Source: an uncultured Acidimicrobiales bacterium (lineage in GTDB: Bacteria; Actinomycetota; Acidimicrobiia; Acidimicrobiales; SZUA-35). Taken from it: DNA of 64,000 nucleotides. A model generated the notes under the pieces. The model searched no databases. It had not been told where the DNA came from and worked only from the letters and a program-made list of their open reading frames with translations. The translations under genes and the position numbers were made by a program. Shown here piece after piece: positions 60,971 to 64,000 of this stretch. Location of the stretch: NCBI GenBank assembly GCA_937976305.1, contig CALJSB010000007.1:56653-120652 (forward strand), in the 5' to 3' direction. How positions within the stretch are numbered: position 1 is the stretch's first letter; every line of letters starts with the position of its first letter.

Positions 60971-61013
60971 CGGCGGGCGGCCCTCGCAACGGTGCAGACC
61001 TATGATCTGCTTC

Positions 61014-62162
61014 ATGAGCCAGGTGTTCCATCGACCAGACCGGTCCGTCGATCGTTTCGTTGCGGATCCAACCCGCTCGTACACCCTGCCGGCGAACTAC
61101 TACGTCGAACCGGAGATTCTCGAGCGAGAAAAGCGCACCGTCTTTGCGGAGTCGTGGGTATGGGTTGGCCACCGGTCGGAGGTGGCGACGTCAGGTCAGT
61201 ACCTGACGGCCGAGATTGCTGATCAGCGGGTTTTCGTCATCCGATCTGCCGACGGTGACCTGCGAGCCTTCTTCAACGTGTGCATGCATCGGGGCCACTC
61301 ACTGTTGGAAGGCAGCGGGACGATCTCGTCGCTCATCACCTGCCCGTATCACGCTTGGGCATACGACTCGACGGGAGCGTTGAAGGGCGCCCGGATGTCA
61401 GATCGAATGGACGAGTTCGACTACGACGATTTCCAGCTTCCAGCAGTTGCCGTCGAAGAGTTTTGCGGTTTCGTCTTCGTCAATTTGTCGACCGAGCCTG
61501 CGCCGATGGCCGAGACGTACCCGGGGCTCGAGGCTGCGTTGCGAGAACGCTGGGATGATCTCGAGGTGCTCGAGAAGGTTGGCGAGGTCGCATTCACGAT
61601 CGCTGCCAATTGGAAGAACGTGGGCGACAACCTGCTCGAGTGCTACCACTGCCACCCGGCTCATCCGGCGTTTGTCGATCTGATCGACATGGACACCTAC
61701 GTCAACGAGACGAACGAGAACTGGTCGATCCAGGCGGGAGCTTCTCGCCCTGAAAACTCTGCATATGCCGTGGCCTCTGGCGCCCAAGATTTCGCATCGA
61801 TCTTCGCCTGGCCAAACGTGTCGCTCGGGCGACTGCCGGGCACCGCTGGCCTCTTCGTGTTCAAGTTCACGCCCACCGGCCCAGAAGAGACGCTCCAGAC
61901 CTTCACGCTGTACGCCAAGCCCGGTGAGGGCACCGACGAGACAACTGCGGCGGCCATGACGTACTTCGAAGAGGTGTTAGGTCCAGAGGACGTGGCGCTG
62001 GTCGAGAACGTACAGAAGGGATTGCGCTCGATGGGGTACCACCAGGGCCGCTTCATCTGTATCCCCGACCGCCCCGAAATCTCCGAGCACGCCGTGCATC
62101 ACTTCCACGCGCTGGTCCTCAACGCCCTCGCCCCCTCCTCGGGGTCAGGTCTCAAACGTTAA
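61014..62162 (+). CDS. Rieske [2Fe-2S] aromatic-ring-hydroxylating-type oxygenase, alpha subunit
   Basis: 382 aa from the ATG at 61014. Rieske cluster ligands: Cys90-x-His92 (CMHRGHSLLEG) and Cys110-x2-His113 (CPYHAWAYD). The mononuclear iron region NVGDNLLECYHCHPAHPAFVDL contains the two His and bridging acid of the catalytic domain. The closest types are carnitine/choline monooxygenase-like and phenylpropionate-type oxygenases, so the substrate is unknown and no reductase gene is adjacent. The last codons (SGSGLKR) and the TAA stop lie inside the palindromic repeat at 62141-62195, so the C-terminus was probably created or altered by insertion of that element. Confidence 0.88.
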   Translation: MSQVFHRPDRSVDRFVADPTRSYTLPANYYVEPEILEREKRTVFAESWVWVGHRSEVATSGQYLTAEIADQRVFVIRSADGDLRAFFNVCMHRGHSLLEGSGTISSLITCPYHAWAYDSTGALKGARMSDRMDEFDYDDFQLPAVAVEEFCGFVFVNLSTEPAPMAETYPGLEAALRERWDDLEVLEKVGEVAFTIAANWKNVGDNLLECYHCHPAHPAFVDLIDMDTYVNETNENWSIQAGASRPENSAYAVASGAQDFASIFAWPNVSLGRLPGTAGLFVFKFTPTGPEETLQTFTLYAKPGEGTDETTAAAMTYFEEVLGPEDVALVENVQKGLRSMGYHQGRFICIPDRPEISEHAVHHFHALVLNALAPSSGSGLKR

Positions 62163-62195
62163 CGACAGCGTTGTTAACGTTTGAGACCTGACCCC
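62141..62195. repeat. 55-bp palindromic repeat (REP-like)
   Basis: Two perfect 23-base arms (62141-62163 and 62173-62195) flank a nine-base spacer. The arms begin GGGGTCAGGTCTCAAACG and end GTTAAC next to the loop. The GGGGTCAGGTCT ... AGACCTGACCCC termini resemble short palindromic elements mobilised by REP-associated tyrosine transposases. Read on either strand it offers GSGLKR then a stop. It may also work as a transcription terminator between the Rieske gene and the convergent epoxide hydrolase gene. Confidence 0.88.
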
Positions 62196-62222
62196 AAAGA
62201 GCTGTTGCGATTGGGAGGCGTG

Positions 62223-63194
62223 CTACAGCGTTTCGAGGAAACCTTCGAGTGCGGCGTTTGTCTCAGCGGGTGCTTCTTGTTGCACCCAGTGACCGGCGCC
62301 CGGGACGATCGTGGTGCCCCGGAAGTCGTCGCATGCAGCCGGCGCGAAATCAAATATGTCGACGCCTTCCATGAACGAACGCACGGGGTCGACCTCACCG
62401 CCGATGAACGATGCTGGCTGGCGCAGGTTGCCGTCGGGCATCTGCCCGAGACCTGAAGCATCGAGAGGCTGGGCTCGGTAGCGGTTGAGCGGCCCGTGCC
62501 ACCCACCCTGATCAATCCCGTCGGCGACGACCTGAATGTCGTCCTGGCTGGCCCAGGCCGGGAACGGATCTGGGTCGACAAGGCCGTCGAGCATCTTGGC
62601 GTCGGCCGGCTTGTCCGAAACGAGGCGGGCTTCTGACCCATCGCCCGAGGCGCTGTAGTAGATCATCCGCAAGCTCTTCGCCGTGTCGGCGCCGAGCTCG
62701 GCTTCGGCTCCGCCTCGGTTGTCGTCGAAATAGACCTGGTAGAAGAACTTGTTCTGCTCGGTGTAGACCGATCGCCACATGTCGAGTGAGTTGTCTGGCC
62801 CGACCGGCAGGTAAGGCACGCTCATGCCGCAGACGGCCGAGACCTTGTCCGGGTGCAGTCGCGCTGTATTCCAAGCGATCGGTGCTCCCCAGTCGTGCCC
62901 GATCACGATTGCCGAGCCGTCGCCCAACTCATCGATCACGGCGGCAGCATCACTGGCGAGCTCGATCAGGGTGTACGCCGCGATGTCGGCGGGGTTCGAC
63001 GACCCGCCATAACCCCGCACGTTCAACGCCGCGACGGTGTAACGGTCGCTGAAGTGATCCATCTGATGACGCCACGACGACCACAGCTCGGGCCATCCGT
63101 GGATGCACAAGATGAGCGGGCCGCTCCCCTGCGTCACCACCTCGACGGTGTATTCGCCGTTGCTGACGTTGTGGATCTGCCGTTCGCTCATCAA
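62223..63194 (-). CDS. Alpha/beta hydrolase, epoxide hydrolase type
   Basis: 323 aa. Oxyanion-hole motif CIHGWPELWSSWRHQ (residues 30-44), nucleophile Asp101 in GHDWGAPIAW and a catalytic His in PGAGHWVQQEAP near residue 303. HGWPE plus GHDWG is typical of soluble epoxide hydrolases and haloalkane dehalogenase-like proteins, with Asp as nucleophile. The lid region contains Tyr residues, needed by epoxide hydrolases. The physiological epoxide is unknown. It converges on the Rieske gene, with the palindromic repeat between. Confidence 0.9.
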   Translation of the reverse strand: MMSERQIHNVSNGEYTVEVVTQGSGPLILCIHGWPELWSSWRHQMDHFSDRYTVAALNVRGYGGSSNPADIAAYTLIELASDAAAVIDELGDGSAIVIGHDWGAPIAWNTARLHPDKVSAVCGMSVPYLPVGPDNSLDMWRSVYTEQNKFFYQVYFDDNRGGAEAELGADTAKSLRMIYYSASGDGSEARLVSDKPADAKMLDGLVDPDPFPAWASQDDIQVVADGIDQGGWHGPLNRYRAQPLDASGLGQMPDGNLRQPASFIGGEVDPVRSFMEGVDIFDFAPAACDDFRGTTIVPGAGHWVQQEAPAETNAALEGFLETL

Positions 63195-63268
63195 TCACTC
63201 CTCGGGGCTTGGTCGCACGTTAGGCGTCGAGCGCAAAGAGTCTGCAACGCGATCTAGGGTGCCGGTCC

Positions 63269-63988
63269 ATGACTCAGTTCTCCGGAATCTCTGCCGTCCT
63301 CCTCAACTGCTCGCTCGTGCACGACTCGAAGGATTCGCACACTCGCAAGCTGCTGAACCGAGTGCGGGGAATCATGACGACTGAGGGTGTCGACGTCGAG
63401 CTCATCCACATGCTCGATCACCAGATCGGCTTCGGGATGGTGCCCGACACGACAGCGCTGGGTGACGACACCGACGACTGGCCCGGCATCCAGGCCAAGA
63501 TCATGGCGGCCGACATCCTCGTGATCGGCACTCCCATCTGGCTCGGAGTGAAGTCGTCGTTGGCCACGCTGGCCATCGAGCGCATGTACGCGAACAGCGG
63601 CGACAGGAACGAACACGGCCAGTACCTCTACTACGGCAAGACTGGCGGCTGCGTTGTGACCGGCAACGAGGACGGCGTGAAGGCCTGCTCGATGGAGGTG
63701 CTCTACGCCATGTCACACATCGGCTACGTCGTTCCGCCCCAGGCTGACTGCGGCTGGCTTGGCGAGGTTGGCCCGGGCCCCAGCTACGGCGACGTCGTCG
63801 AGGGCGAAGACGTGCCCGCTGGCTACGACAGCGACTTCACCAACAAGAACACCACCATCATGAGCTGGAACCTCATGCACACCGCCAAGATGCTGCGTGA
63901 CGGGGGCGGCTTCCCCGTCGGTGGCAACGTGGCCGACTCGTGGCGCGACTACACCAACGCCGAGCAGCAGGATCCCGACGCCGACTAA
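63269..63988 (+). CDS. Flavodoxin-like NAD(P)H-dependent FMN reductase
   Basis: 239 aa. Flavodoxin-type fold: the FMN phosphate loop is in LLNCSLVHDSKDSHTRKLL, then ADILVIGTPIWLGVKSSLATLAIERM and YYGKTGGCVVTGNEDGVKACSMEVLYAMSHIGY, which match the NADPH-dependent FMN reductase/WrbA-like group. The DNNTT-like C-terminal region (FTNKNTTIMSWNLMHTAKML) is also typical. Likely a cytoplasmic quinone or flavin reductase. It is complete, with the stop 12 bases before the window end, and divergent from the epoxide hydrolase. Confidence 0.87.
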   Translation: MTQFSGISAVLLNCSLVHDSKDSHTRKLLNRVRGIMTTEGVDVELIHMLDHQIGFGMVPDTTALGDDTDDWPGIQAKIMAADILVIGTPIWLGVKSSLATLAIERMYANSGDRNEHGQYLYYGKTGGCVVTGNEDGVKACSMEVLYAMSHIGYVVPPQADCGWLGEVGPGPSYGDVVEGEDVPAGYDSDFTNKNTTIMSWNLMHTAKMLRDGGGFPVGGNVADSWRDYTNAEQQDPDAD

Positions 63989-64000
63989 GCCCTCTTCGAC

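Noticed and set aside
61191..61208. Small GTCAGGT/ACCTGAC inverted repeat
   Set aside because: It lies inside the Rieske coding sequence and is short enough to be chance.

Overview
The window is high-GC, densely packed DNA from an actinobacterium. The gene set fits an Acidimicrobiia-type lineage (Ilumatobacter-like): a PimB-type mannosyltransferase, mycofactocin genes, ergothioneine genes EgtB/EgtD, a sortase-anchored SdrD-repeat protein, a bacterial type A RNase P RNA and several actinobacterium-specific coiled-coil proteins. This placement is inference from gene content. I saw no tRNA or rRNA gene, CRISPR array, prophage or insertion sequence.

Layout. 1-3.5 kb: the start of a 6-phosphofructokinase gene, glycerol kinase, a TetR regulator with a 20-bp palindrome just upstream, and a HAD phosphatase. 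3.5-9.7 kb (minus strand): a run queG, pimB, membrane protein, SRPBCC protein, an eroded SMC-like protein and a ROK sugar kinase. 9.7-12.7 kb: a small CxxC protein, a zinc-type alcohol dehydrogenase and mycofactocin genes mftA (47-aa precursor ending IDGMCGVY), mftB and mftC. 12.7-21 kb: an SH3-type lipoprotein, an orphan CoxL-like molybdenum hydroxylase subunit, a 1227-aa LPXTG surface protein and a crotonase. 21-33.3 kb: egtD, egtB, a 2709-aa dimodular NRPS, a freestanding carrier protein and a divergent acyl-CoA dehydrogenase. 33.4-38.8 kb: a HupE/UreJ-type membrane protein, then mftE, a MoxR ATPase, a VWA protein and mftF. 38.8-47.8 kb: a coiled-coil/NYN protein, a DEDDh-GIY-YIG nuclease, a thioredoxin-like lipoprotein with an in-frame TGA in place of the first cysteine of CxxC, trpD, rnpB, a PhyH-type oxygenase and a SHOCT protein. 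48-64 kb: mostly housekeeping and accessory genes (penicillin-binding protein, protease, PilZ, GrpB, DinB, HAD, MFS, TauE/SafE, CPBP, Rieske oxygenase, epoxide hydrolase, flavodoxin-like reductase).

Most notable points. (1) The first adenylation domain of the NRPS is interrupted between its A8 and A10 motifs by a complete ATP-pyrophosphatase domain with zinc-ribbon cysteines and SGGKDST, resembling N-acetyl-sugar amidotransferases. Its hand-read specificity code resembles the Asn/Asp codes. (2) The lipoprotein at 43832-44422 looks like a selenoprotein (UxxC redox motif), with a GC-rich hairpin right after the TGA. (3) The mycofactocin pathway is split into mftABC with an adjacent dehydrogenase, and mftE-moxR-VWA-mftF about 22 kb away. 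(4) A 55-bp palindromic repeat at 62.14 kb supplies the C-terminal codons and stop of a Rieske oxygenase.

All calls were made by reading sequence and recalling family motifs; no database search was run.
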